Assembly: GCA_944472155.2 (NCBI GenBank)
Contig: OX235279.1
Location: 51,867,564 to 51,931,563, forward strand
DNA from: Trichobilharzia szidati
Taxonomy: Eukaryota > Platyhelminthes > Trematoda > Strigeidida > Schistosomatidae
Length of the DNA stretch: 64,000 nucleotides
Reading direction: 5' to 3'
Shown piece after piece: positions 1 to 13,979 of this stretch (position 1 is the stretch's first letter; each line of letters starts with the position of its first letter). The notes under the pieces were generated by a model. It was not told the origin of the DNA and made no database searches. It saw only the letters and a list, made by a program, of their open reading frames with translations. Made by a program: the position numbers and the translations under genes.

Positions 1-450
1 GAGTTTTGACAAAGTGGCCACGATGCCAGAAGCCTTTTACTAAAATAGTATTAAATCTGCCTGCTGTTACTATCAACACTGATGACACAAGGTCTAAACC
101 TTGTAATAGTTAAAAAATAGGTGACATAATATAGTTTTTATCTATTTCTTAAATAAAAAGGAGATATTCCTATCACACGAAAGTTACAACAGAAAACAAT
201 TATCATATGAAAAAGGACAGAAGACGTACCCAACAACATTAACAAAAAGAACAAAATAATCAGTCAATTCATTTACATACAAATGAAAGGACAGAAGACA
301 ACAGTCATCCAAGGTCAACGTCGAGTAGTGTTATTTTACATTAAAATGGCTGGTGGTCACATGCGGAGGACAAGATCAGGCCACATTAACTGACAGGCTG
401 TCATTCGGTCTGTCTATCTGTCATGATTAACACTAAGCAAGTTGAAAAGA
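1..450. other. intergenic, no gene seen
   Basis: AT-rich sequence with no ORF of recognisable family. The last 10 bases (441-450) form the left copy of the target-site duplication of the neighbouring SINE. Confidence 0.5.
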
Positions 451-679
451 GTCGGTGGCATAGTGGTAGTATGCTCGGCGACCACGTATGTGGTACGGCG
501 TTCGATCCACGGCCGGCGCACTCTATTACCTAACTACGTCAGTAATAAGAGTGATATGGAGGGAAAAGTAGGCATGAGGCTACCAACCCCATCCCGTAAA
601 ATAGATTCCACTGCTACCAAAACTTCAAACCTATGGCTTGAATCAATATGTTCCACTGGGAACGCAAAGGATTAAAAAC
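451..679 (+). mobile_element. tRNA-headed SINE (family 1)
   Basis: The head resembles a tRNA gene, with an A-box-like stretch (ggtggcatagtggtag) and a B-box-like stretch (gttcgatcc) about 40 bases later. The body carries the family words 'ggcatgaggctaccaacccc' and the tail ends in 'ttccactgggaacgcaaagg'. A 10-bp direct repeat (gttgaaaaga) flanks it at 441-450 and 680-689, as expected of a LINE-mobilised insertion. The same family occurs at 22643, 34306, 47125 and 50087. Any ORF inside it is incidental. Confidence 0.85.
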
Positions 680-689
680 GTTGAAAAGA

Positions 690-2205
690 AATCGAGATAC
701 TGACTGGACAAAACATGTATGGAGTACTTTAGTATTGTGTAAGTCAGATAGAAAAATGAGAACAGATGAATGCCACACTAATGTAAACGGAAAGTCTGAG
801 CCTGGTGAGGAGAAAGGCAGAGACAAATCTTCTGTAAAGTAATTAAGCAAATTAACATAAGTGGAACTTTTGTAGTACTAGCGAACCCCTTTAGGAATAG
901 CCTGCCCCCTCTAAGGATGTACTCTTATCTAAAGATTCCGCTGGAAGTTGGAAGTCAGTGCAACCGCCACCAGCTTGTCTGACAGTGCATTACTTAATTT
1001 TGAAATTAGCCCTTGCATCTGCTACTGCTCTATGACGCTTTTATTAGGATTAACTCAACGGTTACCGCAGTCCCCTTTCGATAAAAAGTCTCTGTTTTGA
1101 AGCTTTGGTCTATACACTGTTTTTTTCTATATGAAAGGCTGCCTGTACTTCTGCTCAGTCTGTTCACATACGGTCAGATTTGCGTCTCTTTATGGAAGTG
1201 GTGCAGCGATGTTTTAGAATTCTGAATGTGGCCATAAATATGTTTTGTACAACCACGTGGAAACTTCAGGTGTGAAGCCTAGGTGACTGTGTATGAAATG
1301 AAGGGTCTTGGCAGCACAGGCTTCATTTCCTTCACTGTCAGCATATACATCTATTTCATCCCTTAGGAGTGTCCCAGTCTAGAACTCTGCTTCAACATGG
1401 GAGACATTGCTCACATTTAAACACAAAAAGAATCTTTGTTTCACCTGTCTTCCAAGTGAACTCTGATACATATTTTCAAGTTTATACACGGTGGGGCCTT
1501 GTGAGGCATCTAAACAGAAGCTTTCTATATTGTTTTGTGTTTATCCTTAAATGCCAATAAACGGGATGCACTGGACCGTAACTTTCTGAAACAGAAATCG
1601 GCTTCGTTCGCGATTTAGTCTCTGCTCACATTTTCTTTGATGTGATCATCTGGCAGGCTTTCCACCACTTGTGACGCTGTTGAGGTCAAGGCCGCAGGTC
1701 TAAAGCTCTTGGAATTTTGAGAGCTTTCCACTTTTTAGAAATGGGTGATAAGACAGGGCACTGTGTAACCTATGTCCACCAGGAGGATTACTAGGATAGG
1801 TTACTTATAGGGACAAGTGGGGCACCACTTGAGAACTGCTGATTAGATGGTTTCGTATCTTACCGAGTTTTCCGTATACAGATTTTTGAATATCTGCAAA
1901 ACGAAACTTGGAGTTGCTGTAGAATGGTAATTTCATCAGTACGCGCTTGTGCCTTGTACTGCATATGTGTACGAATTTTGCAATGCGGATCGTTATGAGG
2001 TGCGTTTCGAATACATTGCCAGTATCATCAGTTGTATATTCACTGCCTTATGAATCTCCACCATGGGTGATGGTAGGTGTATTCGCCCTAGTCAACGAAT
2101 CAGTACAGATTCTTACGTTTAGTTTGTCGTTTTCTGCCTGGGCCCGCCTAGGATTATTTATATTTGCTTCGAACCGAAGCACGGCTCTAATTTCATTTTT
2201 TTTGG
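690..2205. other. intergenic, no gene seen
   Basis: Only short ORFs of no recognisable family are present, and I see no RNA gene. The stretch may hold decayed repeat sequence but nothing I can assign. Confidence 0.4.
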
Positions 2206-2207
2206 TT

Positions 2208-2410
2208 ACAGGATTTCATCATGAGCTGACATCGGTTGGAGAACCATTTGAAAACCTGGGAGTACTGGACAGCTGTTTCATCCTAGTTTGGGGCTCTGCG
2301 TGACAGCGCACCTACCGGGGTTCGAACCCAGGACATACTGGGTACACGGCTAGCGAGCTGGTAGACCATTAAGCCACTAGGAGCCGATCCAGTGACCAAT
2401 CCATGAATTA
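2208..2410 (-). mobile_element. Smα-like SINE (family 2), minus strand
   Basis: On the minus strand a tRNA-like head (ctagtggcttaatggtctac, then B-box ggttcgaacccc) is followed by a degraded hammerhead-like block (cccaaactaggatgaaac) and the tail 'agctcatgatgaaatcc'. The layout matches the copies at 30200, 58100 and 59693. Schistosome Smα repeats are known to be tRNA-related and to encode hammerhead ribozymes. In this copy the CTGATGA half of the core is not intact, so activity is unlikely. Confidence 0.75.
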
Positions 2411-5000
2411 CAACTTCTTCCAGTTTGCGACATAGCGCGACCGCTAGAATTCTGTGTGTATTAATCTAGCACCCGTGTATCATCTTCCTTCTTACTGTAA
2501 CACTCAAAAGCAACAGCCACAACCAACGAAGGAAAAATACAAAGATGTGAGAGGAAGGTCTTTATTTCCGCCACACAAGTCTTGAATTGCCCGGGTACAA
2601 GCTAATTGTCGTCCTTTATAACAAGTCTTGACAAACGGTCTTCTTCTTGCTCTAGCAAGGCCACATAAGCGTTCCTGTCTGAAAAAGAATTAGGAAACTC
2701 ATTTAGTGGCATTATGCTAGTTTTATCTCATTACATTACCTGTGAATAACGCAACCTTTTGTAATTCCCGTGCGAATTTGACTGACTGTGAGTTTATTAG
2801 CGATTACAAATTTTGACTTAAACCAATATCTTATAACTTATTCGAATAAAAGTGAACATTACAAACTTATTATATAGTTTCTAGAATCTCTTTCCATTTT
2901 TTCACTTATGTCATAAAACGGCATTCAATCTGAAATGGGACTTGTAAAATGTGATCATGCCCGTACAAACGGTATGTCAATCATGTAAATGCCTAATTTA
3001 TGTGAATCAAATATTATTATTATCTGGCATACTTTGTTTAGCAGAACCGTAACCTTGCAAAACTTTAACAGTGTGTTATCAATATGATTCCGTTTGGGGC
3101 CATTTGATTTTGTTTTGAATTTGTTCTGCTTGTCCATTTCTATAGAAAGTTGTCTGCACAGTGACTGTAACAAAGTTCTCCACGTTTGGTATGGCTATCT
3201 GTGATGTGTCTATAACTTTTAACACTTAACGACAACCATTGCCTTATTAGAAAGACTACTGGCAGCGTAGTGTGTCAGTATGCAGGTTTGGAGTTGGTCG
3301 TCTTAACATCAGTGGTGGTGTTGCTTACTTCGTTCTCAAATGTAAAGAAATTTTAACAAGAGGTGTGGTCGGCCAGTGTTTCCTGTTGAAAGTGAGAACG
3401 CGCCGAGTGTAGACGGTTATAAATGTGTAAAGTACTTCGCCGGTGAGATCTACCATTAAGTCTTTCAGCTCCATTCGAGCAGACTTCTGCAGGGACCAGC
3501 GCAGGTTACGCAGGTGCTTTTCGCGCCACACAACCGGCTGCTCGTCCGAGGAAACCATGTGTCAGCATTTCTGTTGTTTTGACTTGTTTTCATACTCTGT
3601 GAGAAGCCCCCAGTATGACCACTGGTTCGTATGCACTCACTCCCGTGTCTAATAGTTAGCTAATAGCTATAATTCCATGTAGCAGTGTTAGAAGAATTGA
3701 CCGTATTCAGCACTATCGGCACTTTGACACCTCTGATACTTAATCGACCACCCAGATGAACATCTACCAGCGTGATTTCTGGCAAATGACCTAGTAATGC
3801 ACATTTGTCAAAAATAATTTGGGCCGTCCAGCCCTAATAGTCAACCTGACTAAGAAGACACTGTTGACGTCATGAAGCTCCAAGGGAATGTTGCAAGGCT
3901 TTCGCCACACTATATGCTGTGAAGTAAGTAACTGGGGAATTCCAAGGAATAGGAAGAGTAAACTATGAGGATTAATATCTTCTTCATGATTTCTGAGGCT
4001 TTCTTTATCCATTGAATGCAGAATGTCCTACCGTTTGTTTGACTAGGTATCCCCACTCCAACGGCTCTCTGCCATGCTCTCGAAAAAGGTTCATAAACAC
4101 TGTCAGTCTTTTTACAGTATTGCAGATTGTTGGTCGGTTATTTGAATAAATATTTTGATAGAGGATTGGACTTCTAAACTGTTACTGTCAACAGGCTTCA
4201 TAGGATCATCTTAAAAAAATCAACTGTCTGCAGTCCAGTATTGGGAATGAAACATTTGATCTAATACAGACACATCTGTCAAGCACATTCTAAGCTTGTA
4301 ACAGCGTAGGCCAGATAAAAAATTCCACCTATGTCTCTAACCTAACTAATAATAAAATTAAATTATTCTGTAGCAGATCCAATGCTACATGAGGAGGCTG
4401 TCTAACATACCTCCTGAAAACCTATCCTGTATTACACCTAGAAAACGAGAAACCCAACAACATGCATGACACTATCTTACAGTACTAATTGCATGCATAT
4501 AGAGAGTACCCGGCACCTTCAGTATTAAGAAACCGAACTTGCCAATGCACCAAAGTAGGTTCCTACTATTCCATAAGATCATGGGATCTTATGTGGAGAA
4601 CTGAACCTACCCAAAATCAACTTGGGCTTGACCAGCTAAATTTGACAAGCTCTTAGGGACACTTGACATCTTTGGCTGCAAACAAACTGCCACTACGCCC
4701 GCAAGAAGTGATAACGCAATATATTTAATATTACGTAGTAATATAAGTCGCCTACCAATTTCAGTGGGCACCGAGTTGTCAAGGAGCGACCACAAAACAG
4801 CGCTGTGTGAACTTCCACCGAGTAGCAATGCAGCCTATGCCTCAACTGCACAGCAAATAACACAGGAAGTATAATAAGGCGGACTGGACTTTGGTAAAAT
4901 CACTGCTTAGATCCTCCGAATGGAGAGAGAGTATATCATCACTGGTGACTTTATGGAATCTCCGAGCATCTTCTACCACAACTCAAACTCATACCTAGAT
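2411..5000. other. intergenic, no gene seen
   Basis: No ORF with family resemblance and no clear repeat boundary. The 4.5-5.0 kb part may be the eroded 5' half of the CR1-like element that becomes recognisable after 5080, but I cannot show it. Confidence 0.35.
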
Positions 5001-5079
5001 GCTGTAATTTCAACAAACAACTTCGCAACGTAAAAACCACATATATGATCAGAGGATCGCGTGAAATTGAAGAAACCGG

Positions 5080-6260
5080 CGACAAGTTACTATAGACAGT
5101 ATGACTGTGGTACACTGGTGTCAATCCTCAATGCTCCTAGCTCCATCTCACGAGCTCATGATTTGGGTACTAGTCAGCCCTGCTTCAATGAATGCTCCCA
5201 CAGAAATCCTTAAGGATCGATTGAACTGCACAGACCATAGCATTGCTTTCCTCGTCGACAAAGACAACTGTGAGGCAGCCACACAGGAACATCTGATTTA
5301 CTTAGCAAGACATTTAACGCCAACTATCTTAAACCCACAGTTCCATCTCTCACTATACACTCTACCGACACTATGAAACTCCTCTGTTCTCCCAAACTAA
5401 AGGGGGTTAGTACAGTTGAGCTAGCAATAACCTAGCAATTAAAATTGACAAAAGCTCTGGTGGTGTTGACACTGAAGGTAAAGCATTGTATTTTTACGAA
5501 TGTGGTTATCGTGACATCTCTGCACCACTGTTTTAAATCTTTACATTTACTCCATAAAATCCAACCTAGGAATAAAGGTAAACGACATGTGTCATCCCAA
5601 AATACTGCTTCAGATAAATCAGTATCACACATTTGGTGGCTAGAATTACGGAAGCAAAAATTAAAGGCAACACTCTTGAACACATGCTCAGCTGTTGTGT
5701 TGCAAGTCTCAGTCAGCACGGATTCCCAAAGTCCCGACCGTGTTCGATCTGTCAACGTGATTTCTTCAATTTTGTGATCAGTAGCCGGGATAAAAACAGG
5801 TAGCACTCCATCTATTCTGATATTCACAAAACATTCGATCACGTCTACTACATGCTGCTGATACCTGAGTTGAGTCGCCAATGAATACGTGGTCCGCTGA
5901 TGGGATGGCTAAAACCATTCGTTAACCAAAAGTCCTGAATAGTTAGAACTGGGTCCGTGACGACCAAATCTAGGCTAGTAGTTTCCGCCAAGGCCAAAAG
6001 CGATCGAATTCTCCTAAGTGAGCGTGTATTCAATACGTAGTCTTCAATCATGTAGGATAAACACGGAAGCGACTCACTTGCACGTATCGTTCACAGACCT
6101 TGGTTGATAAATAATTCAAGAGCTTCGGATGGCTAGATTTGGTGACACCCGCAACTAATCTGTGATAAACTTGAATAGATTTCCAAGGCGATCTGAAAAC
6201 AAACCCATCTTATCAAGGTGACAATCTGCTTGTCTCTAAATCCCTCGCTACAGCAGCTGG
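5080..6260 (+). pseudogene. decayed CR1-like LINE, reverse transcriptase remnant
   Basis: Reading the plus strand across stops from about 5700 gives words typical of a CR1-type reverse transcriptase: 'SQHGFPKSRPC', then 'FFNFVISSRDKN', 'HSIYSDIHKTFDHVYYMLLIPELSRQ' split by stops (motif A region, with Asp and Phe-Asp kept) and 'IRGPLMGWLKPFV'. The line is broken by several stop codons and is clearly dead. Flukes carry CR1-clade LINEs of this type. Ends are uncertain. ORFs on the opposite strand here (5432-5881) are shadows of this remnant. Confidence 0.6.
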
Positions 6261-9200
6261 GGCAATCAACAACTTACTCAAAAAAGCAAAACAACATCTG
6301 AATAGTTATACCAGTCATCTTACATTAATCATAACGATAAGAACCAAACACAAAGGACACATAGATATGAGATGGCTATCGAATGAAACGATGCGTATCA
6401 AAGAACATTTGTTGTGACATCCACCAATAGAACCTGCAGTCATCAAGTGGCTCGTGACATTCAAATGTTATTTTAAACTTGAAAGGATCAAAAAATGAAG
6501 CTGGATTTTGCAAGACTTCTACATTGCATATATTGACTTTCGCCATAACGTCCAATCAAACTGCAGAGCAAAATTTATTGCAGCGTGTGACGAACTTAAG
6601 CAATAATAAGCACCAACGGACGAATGGTCTTGAACACTGCAACCACATGATAAAGATGTCTTTGGGTACAAAATACACATATTCATGAAAATAATGAGTT
6701 GAAAGACATAAAACATTTAAACAAGGTACCCTTCTCTAATGTATCACAACCCCCGCAGTTTTGGAATGAAGCGTCAACAGAATAATCTGACCACATCCTA
6801 TGCATGTAATTAATTAGGTTTTCAAAGCCTATCAATCACCTTAATCTCCCCTTAACCTAACTCCAACATCAAAATATCCCTAAAATAACCCTAATATAAC
6901 TCGAGCCAATCCGAATGTCGCCTTGTAGTGATAGATAATTCCCCAGAATTATTAGCCAGAACCTCACTATTTAAGTTGAATTGTTTAATTGAAGGCCGAA
7001 AATAAACCATCTACGCCATAGTATCATTTTCGTTCGTTCGCACACGACCCCTATCAGGTTAAGCACCCATTCGCTCACTACTATCTGGTCCAGAATTATA
7101 CTTCGCATTTTGGCCAATCGCTTCGATGTTTTGCTTTTTCTTCGGCCTACGCTGAACGAATACTATAGGAGTTGTGCGTACTGGATTCTGAGTTTGTATG
7201 CATTGTATTATCCGTGAGCGTCAACACACTCAGCCTCTTAACGTCTATCGTGCATTATATGATTTCCCAACAGAATATCCGTGTGGTGACTGTTAAATAT
7301 TCTTATACCAAATAAGTGACAACTATACGGTGCAATATCATGTCTGAATGTATTTTATTGCATTTCTCAGAGACTATGCTACTTTCGTAACGACAGAAGA
7401 CAAGGGCCTGGCAACAGATCGTTTATTGAGGAAATCGAGATATGTTTACATATTTTTGTGTACATTATTATTCGTTATTACTAGCAGAGAAACAGGTTTC
7501 GGTCCTTTTTTACTCATGACCAAGTAAACATTGACATAAATTGCTGTCTACCAATTTTGGCTAGACGAAAGCTGTTGCTACACTTTCATCATCTGAGTTC
7601 TGATTGGTTGTCCGAAGTCACTGTGATTTTGGCTATGGTAGTTCAACTTTGTCACATAACACTTCATTAGGTATATCTCACTCAAGATTACAATATTATT
7701 TGCCAGGTTTCACTAGCTTACTCACTGAGAGCTTCAAGATCATAGGCGTGTTCGTGATTGGCTGGCATTTGCCTGTGCTGCAAGTCTAATTTGGCCCGGT
7801 TTGTAATATGTAGCACAGAGACCAACAATCACACAAGAAATGAAAGCATACTGTGATGTCTGCTAGAATGTGTATCCAGTACAGTTTCGGAAATCAGAGT
7901 GCGCGAGCAGAGCTCTAACAACCTGCCATTCGTTTTGTTTTCGCTGATGTCAAGTCTCTTTCCTGAAAGGGAAGAAAAATAAAACTGTTCAGTATTTCAG
8001 CCAAACAGGTTTCTATGCTATTACAAATAAACTGGCATTGAGCTAGGTAAAAGTACTAGAGGGAATGTGCATCATCATTGAGATGACTTTCGTTCCTGCG
8101 AAAGGCGATGCTGTTTGGCTGAGGCATCTTAAATTCGAAGCTGTCATTAATGTTGGAAAAGGGTTAATTTTTAAACAATTAGTCCAATAACCAGTATATT
8201 CTGCACTGGCTAGATGCTAAGCACTTAGGTGTTTCTCTAGTGGTTTTCTTGAGGTTAGTCTCTCCACTCGACTGCTATATCCATAGTAGATGCTTCAATA
8301 AATTGCTTGTATTTTAAGAGTGGTTGATGACCTGCCTTAATGTTGTGGCACTTCTCTGACTGACGTTTGTCGTTCTCCCGACAGGTCGTTTATGTAGTCA
8401 ATGAGAATGAGATGATAGTGTTAATATCAGCAGAAGTCATTTCATTGAGGAGAAATAGACATGTGTACAAAATAAATAACGTAAGTAAATAAGCAGATAG
8501 GGCGGAATAGTTAGACATGAACGGATTTTACAGTATTAGCACAGTGGGTGAGGAAAATCAGGGTTCAGTAGAAAGCCGTCTTTGGAATACAGTGTGAGGA
8601 GGTTACATCACGGTTCGCTCCAGCCGATAGTCAGTAGGACACAATCCAACACCGCTTAAAGCCTCCCATTGGTGGTGCGGTAGCCCTGGCCTCTGAGAAA
8701 GCATTCGAAGGGCGGCAAAGTGCAATGCGCAAAGGAGTAGGTGCATTCAAAAGTTTCCTCTAATTAGGTCGCAGTCCTGCATGAGTTGCTTGGCAAGGGA
8801 TTGCAGCAGTCTGATGGCGGACGACTGTTGTCATCTGTGGAAATGTGGCCGACGATTACGCCACCGTGAACGCATGTGAGCTAACAATGTAGACATCTAC
8901 TTCAATTATTATCTTTCCGTATATTTTCTCTGAAAGTCACTCACCCAGATCTTCACTCTTCTCTCCATGGTAGCATTTCGTTGAAAGAAATATGTGGCAA
9001 CGACGCTGTTAACACCATTCTGGGATCCATTTGGATTTTGCGGAACAGAGTGTATGTGCGCCTAGATGTAAAAAACGGTTATTCCAAACCGCTTTACGAA
9101 TTTTAAGATTGAAAAACACTGCTTAGCTGCGCCAAGTGTTAAATTGCTTTCATGAGCGTTTGTGGATTGTCTAAGTCCAACGAAACTTTTGTCGCTCCCC

Positions 9201-11870
9201 AAATATTAACGCCATCAGCATATCAAACGGCCGGGCGGTCCAAACAATCTGGCAGATCACTAGTGTTGTGCTCTATGCTTCTTTTTCTTTTCAGTGTACT
9301 GTTTGACATAACAGTCGGTCAGACTCAATAATTACTCCACCACTCTCGAATGCAATGCCAAAGTCTGAAATACATGGGGTCATGCATATCTGCACTCACC
9401 AAGATAAGCGGGAAGATGGAACTCTTCCACTCCATGGGCAACTTCCATGAGTACATTGAGTTTTGAAGCCAGCCGCTTAAAGGGCACAAAGGACTTCTGC
9501 TCCATGCTCCAAAAATATATTACTAAATATCACCTCAGGAAAATACTTTCTGTGGCTGATTTTCAATTTTTCAGCTGGACCCATTCAGTGGTCTTTGTAG
9601 ATTGAACCCATTGTGTTTGTGTTTGTTTCCTGCATCAGCAGTCATGTTCCCCTACACGATCATTACACTACGGTTGCTTAGTTTTCCGTCAAAGGTTGGA
9701 TTGAAGGTTCCAGCCACTCTCTTCAGACCCTCTTTTCGTCGGGTGGCAGATTCACCGTACTGATTAGGAACCACTGTGAAGGACAATAGATTTAGCCTAA
9801 AAGTACATTAAGCAGCTACTAGGGGGTTTTCGTGCGTTTATCAGGTCTGCGACCTCTGACGCGTCTCCTCCAGGCCTGCAGAGGAATATGGGACGCAGAT
9901 CTCACCTTCCGATCATATATAAGCCTGTCAATGCTGTCGCTTGCCTTTCTCTGTACATTCTGCGGAAGATTAGCATTCATTCTAGAAGTGGTGATGCAAC
10001 GGAGTCATGTAGTTGTTAGCACGGCCATCCATGATTTTACTAATGAGTGAAAAGTTTAGCTGCAGCGAACAGAGGTAATAAAGCTATGGAATTAGTGCCA
10101 TCTCATATACAGATTCTAAAGGCCTGAGCACATGTTCCCTGCTTTTTGAGGTGTCACCACTTTTATATTTAACACCAACAATGAGACTGGAATAGGGACA
10201 CCGGGTTGCCCACGAGTGAGCTGACGAAGCAATTGCCAGCTACTCCATCGTTGTATACGAGCAACTACCTGTTTCTTCAGCACACTCAACTTGAGCGAGA
10301 ACACAGAACTGAGAGAGACGAGAGCATAATTATTAGTTCCCGTATATGTGCAAAAGGAAACAATGATATGTGCGGCCACATTCCCAATAACGTAGGCATC
10401 AGAGATGTCCATGAAAGGATGTATGCATATCCAACGATGTATGTGTGAGAGGGGATATCCATATATATCCATATATAACCATGAACGGTCCATTTCCAGA
10501 CTGACATTGATCATCATGTCACTAAGAAATGATCATCGCTGATTAATCAACAATAGGGATAATCCACTATTTAACTGTCCACATATCACCTCCCTATTAA
10601 TATAACTACGTCGCCATACTTCAGGAACAAAACTATACATATCGAACCGAGAGGACATGGTGACACACCTGGCCCCATGGGAATCCACAGTGTCATACCT
10701 AACAAGACTAAAGAAAAAGCGCCCGAGATGTCATAAGACCCTCAAGGCGCTTTCTGTAAAGGGGAGATACCAGGACGGATAGACTATCTTCGTAAGCCGT
10801 GAAGTTGGAATTGATGTGTACACGAACATGGTAACCGGATAGGAGGATCCCGAAGGTCGTGCAACCCATCAGACGTTGATTATTTATCATGGTCCAAATT
10901 TCCGCTGGGGTGTAGACGGCGTGTATGCTCTGTATTGTGAATAACAAAGTTGCTGTTACTGTTTTCATCGTCGTCGTGGTCGTCACAGTTAAATCTGACT
11001 TCTGAGTCTACTTCATTGTGGGGGAAAATTTCCAAGTGATCAGTTGCCTACAGTATCGTGATTGAGGGCTCATTCTAGTCAAGTTAGACAAGACTAACAA
11101 AAACACCAACATTCTGTTACAATATATTTGGGAACGACGGTATTCAGTAGAGTCCTGCCATAACCCCCTTAGACGGGGATATTCAACTTAATGCCACCAT
11201 AATATATTTAGGCAACAGCATTATTCAGTTCACTGCAGCCATGATAAAGTTCGGTGACAAACTATCCCAGTGCAATCCAGCCTTGGGACTGGTCATATTA
11301 ATCTTCAACAGGGTGTCTTATTCATGTCCTTCACTTTACCGCAAGTCCAACTATCCTTACAACAGCAATAGAAATGGTAGAAAAACTTCCAAGTTAAACT
11401 GATTGACGTGCTCGCTGATAAATTACCTCTGCAGTCATCTAATCATGAAACCCCTCAGACGTAGTCCGGGAAAGGGGACGACTACAGTCTGCAGGTTTGC
11501 AGTCCTGTTGTCTGCCTTCGGATGCAGCTTTCCCAGACCACGGATGCATCTCACATACAACAAAGGGGTACCGAAACCATATGATGAGTTTACGCGAAAT
11601 AACCGATGCCTATGTTTCTGGTAAGTATGCACATGTTGTCACCCTGACATTGTCTCCCACAGAGTTCGGTCAGAAAACACAATTAACGTGCCTCCCTAAA
11701 CTAGATACTCTAGGCCACCCGACTGGGAATGCAAATCCACAGAAACCTAAGCCACCCGCAGTCGTATACGACGAATATTTTACTCGTCTAATGTATTTTT
11801 ATCCTCCCAAGCAATCACTAATGAGAGGACTTCCATTATACGAATAAGACCTGACAGGTTATGGTCCGTC
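6261..11870. other. intergenic, no gene seen
   Basis: About 5.6 kb of short unrelated ORFs. The segment around 6830-7300 has an AATAAA and a compact layout that could be part of an old LTR, but I found no partner copy. A stretch near 7385-7440 faintly resembles the start of the repeat at 27904. No tRNA, rRNA or conserved protein is visible. Confidence 0.35.
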
Positions 11871-11879
11871 AGGCAAGCC

Positions 11880-12985
11880 GTATTCAAAACCTTGGGAAAG
11901 TAGCGAGCTGCGTTTGCAACGTGTTATAATGCCCCAATTACAGAAAGGCTGTTTTAACACGGAGCACGACGGCCAATATCACGCAAGTGTTCTAACTGGG
12001 CTTGAGGAAATGGCAGCAAGAGTTTGGTCCCTTCGGAACTAGAAAGGATACAATTCCACCTGGGTCTCAAAACAGTAATACTAACAGAAGCCCGAATAGC
12101 AATTGTTTTTGTATTAAAAGAAGCCAGTAAATGCGATTTGATCCTGATTAGACAAAATAGGGATCATAAAGAAGGGGATGAACTTGCCGTATACGTTGAC
12201 AAGCAGCTTGGATGTGTGCGAAAAGTGAACCTGCCTCCCACTGAACTTCCAGATTCGATATGGTACCATTTCACCGGCAGCCACGACAAGCGTTTACAGG
12301 GTTTCATCTATCAATCACTCCCTTGCACAGCAAAACACAGCCAGCTGCTGCTCAGCATAATCATAATGTCAAGGGAATGAAGGAGTCGTCCTTTCCCTAT
12401 TCTCAAGGGTGGGGATCGACAAAACGCGACCAGAAGCACTAATTTCAGCGGCATCTAGAGTACTGAAAAGGCTGATTGATGATCATATCTGTCAACAGCT
12501 TAACATAAGCAACACAATCAATGGAGTCTACCACAGCTCACGGAGAAATGAATTCTGCGCAACAAACCTATTACTATTATGGAATGATTTGGCATCAATC
12601 TGCTATATTAGTGTTCTAGCCTTTGCAATTTTTCATAGTTTCACAGGGACATTTGACACTGTTCAGCGCAGTCTCCTTCGTAAAATAGTGCAGGTGGGTA
12701 TTGGTTGTTCACTCCTCCCCGGGGTGGTTGGGGAACTACTTAGATGCACCAAAGTCAAGCATATCCAATCATCCTGGAACAAGTTGACCTCAGGAGTTTT
12801 GCAGGGTTCTGTTCCATTTCTCATGATGTTTTCATGTCTTTCAATAGCCCGAAATGCCATCCGAACTGACTGGCTCTCTTCTGCGCCGACGTAAAGATTT
12901 GGATACCAATAAAGTGTTAGGGAAACTCAGGCATGATGCAGTCAAACTTAAAATTCCCGATGGACTGGCTACAAGTTAATGGTAT
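11880..12985 (+). pseudogene. decayed CR1-like LINE, endonuclease and RT fragments
   Basis: Two partly open frames on the plus strand look like pieces of one LINE. About 12024-12380 holds 'CDLILIRQNRDHKEGDELAVYV', resembling the endonuclease region. About 12409-12894 holds RT-like words 'ISAASRVLKRLIDDHI', 'FDTVQRSLLRKIVQVGIG' and 'SGVLQGSVP', the motif B region. No FADD/YADD motif C survives. The element abuts the PLE fragment at 13004 and is unlikely to be functional. Confidence 0.6.
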
Positions 12986-13003
12986 TTCTCCCAATTTAGA
13001 AAC

Positions 13004-13445
13004 ATGAAAAATGGCGGTGGTGGATCTGGTGGTGGTGGTCCAAATAGCTTCAGACGCGGTCTAGTCAAGACTCCGTACTATAGAGCGAGGAGAATATGTT
13101 CTATAGAGAAATTAGAGGAAGAATTTGATTTTCTTGAAAAGATATTGAAGAGCAGTGGGTACCGTCAAAGGTTCATCAACATGTATGGAAGATCTGAAGT
13201 CACAAATGTAAAACAAATCACAGTGGGAGAAAAGCCAATCTACTTTCAGCTTGATTATAGAAGTGAAAACATTGCAGCGATGATCAACAGAAGGCTGAGT
13301 ACATCACTAGCCATAGCCTATCCTGCAGCTAAGCTCGTTCCCGTCTATTGAACAACTTGCTCTTTGGTGCAATCGAAAATCGACAGATATCCTTCTCAGG
13401 TTAACTCCAACTGTATATACAAATTTACATGTTTGGAGGCTGACG
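13004..13445 (+). pseudogene. Penelope-like element fragment (RT-to-GIY-YIG linker region)
   Basis: The 115-codon frame from 13004 matches the part of the PLE protein at 60376-62715 that lies between the RT core and the GIY-YIG domain. Shared words are 'LEEEFDFLEKILKSSGYRQRFIN' against 'NELNLLRKILLENGYPPRFID', then a Pro/Val-Thr stretch and 'MINRRLSTSLAIAYPAAKL'. Downstream, 'CIYKFTC' near 13410-13430 corresponds to the first GIY-YIG strand before similarity is lost. The rest of the domain resumes at about 17945, beyond the Ty3/gypsy insertion. A Gly-rich run opens the frame and is not part of the PLE match. Confidence 0.75.
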
Positions 13446-13780
13446 GTATCGACGTTCGCGAATTGTACGGAGTATACTGACGCAAGATCTTATACCAACA
13501 ACTTCTATAGTATTCGTTTCTCGTGTACCGAAGATAAAGCAAAAGACCAGATTTAGTCGTCCAGAGTACGTGATATATTTCGGGACCAAATAGTAAACCG
13601 TATCGAGTGCTTGACTAGCTAGTGATCGTGCACGCACGTGACACAACGGAGTACCAAATGGTAAGGATGCTTGACCGGAAGCCTTCAGCTAAACAAGTCG
13701 ACTTAAACAGTGTGTGTCAGCATCCGATGTTCAGTGATGATTGCTGTGGTCAATAATTTTGGGGAACTATTTACCGCTAC
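13446..13780. other. unassigned segment between PLE fragment and LTR element
   Basis: About 335 bases separate the end of PLE similarity from the gypsy target site. They match neither neighbour and could be a further small insertion inside the PLE. I see no gene. Confidence 0.4.
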
Positions 13781-13785
13781 ATATG

Positions 13786-13979
13786 TGTAATTGTTATTTG
13801 TACTAGTAGTATTGTATTTCGCAATGACCGAATTACAGGAACCCAACCAAAACACAGAGAGGGATGAATTCAGGAATTTGTATTTGGCGGAATTATATTT
13901 CAAATCAAAATAATAAATATATTAACAAACAACAGTAAATATTTACACAATACAAAGATAGAAATAGTCAATCACCACA
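13786..13979 (-). repeat. 3' LTR of the Ty3/gypsy element
   Basis: A 194-bp copy of the LTR at 17740-17934, with TGT...ACA ends. The last codons and stop of the gag-pol ORF run about 12 bases into it. An AATAAA-like stretch is present in the plus-strand reading, but the element is read on the minus strand. Confidence 0.93.

Noticed and set aside
6830..7300. Possible solo LTR
   Set aside because: No matching copy, no terminal TG/CA pair or duplication found.
13004..13045. GGGGSGGGG-like run resembling an engineered linker
   Set aside because: It lies directly before decayed PLE sequence in repeat-rich DNA, with no vector features. A GGT/GGA simple repeat explains it.
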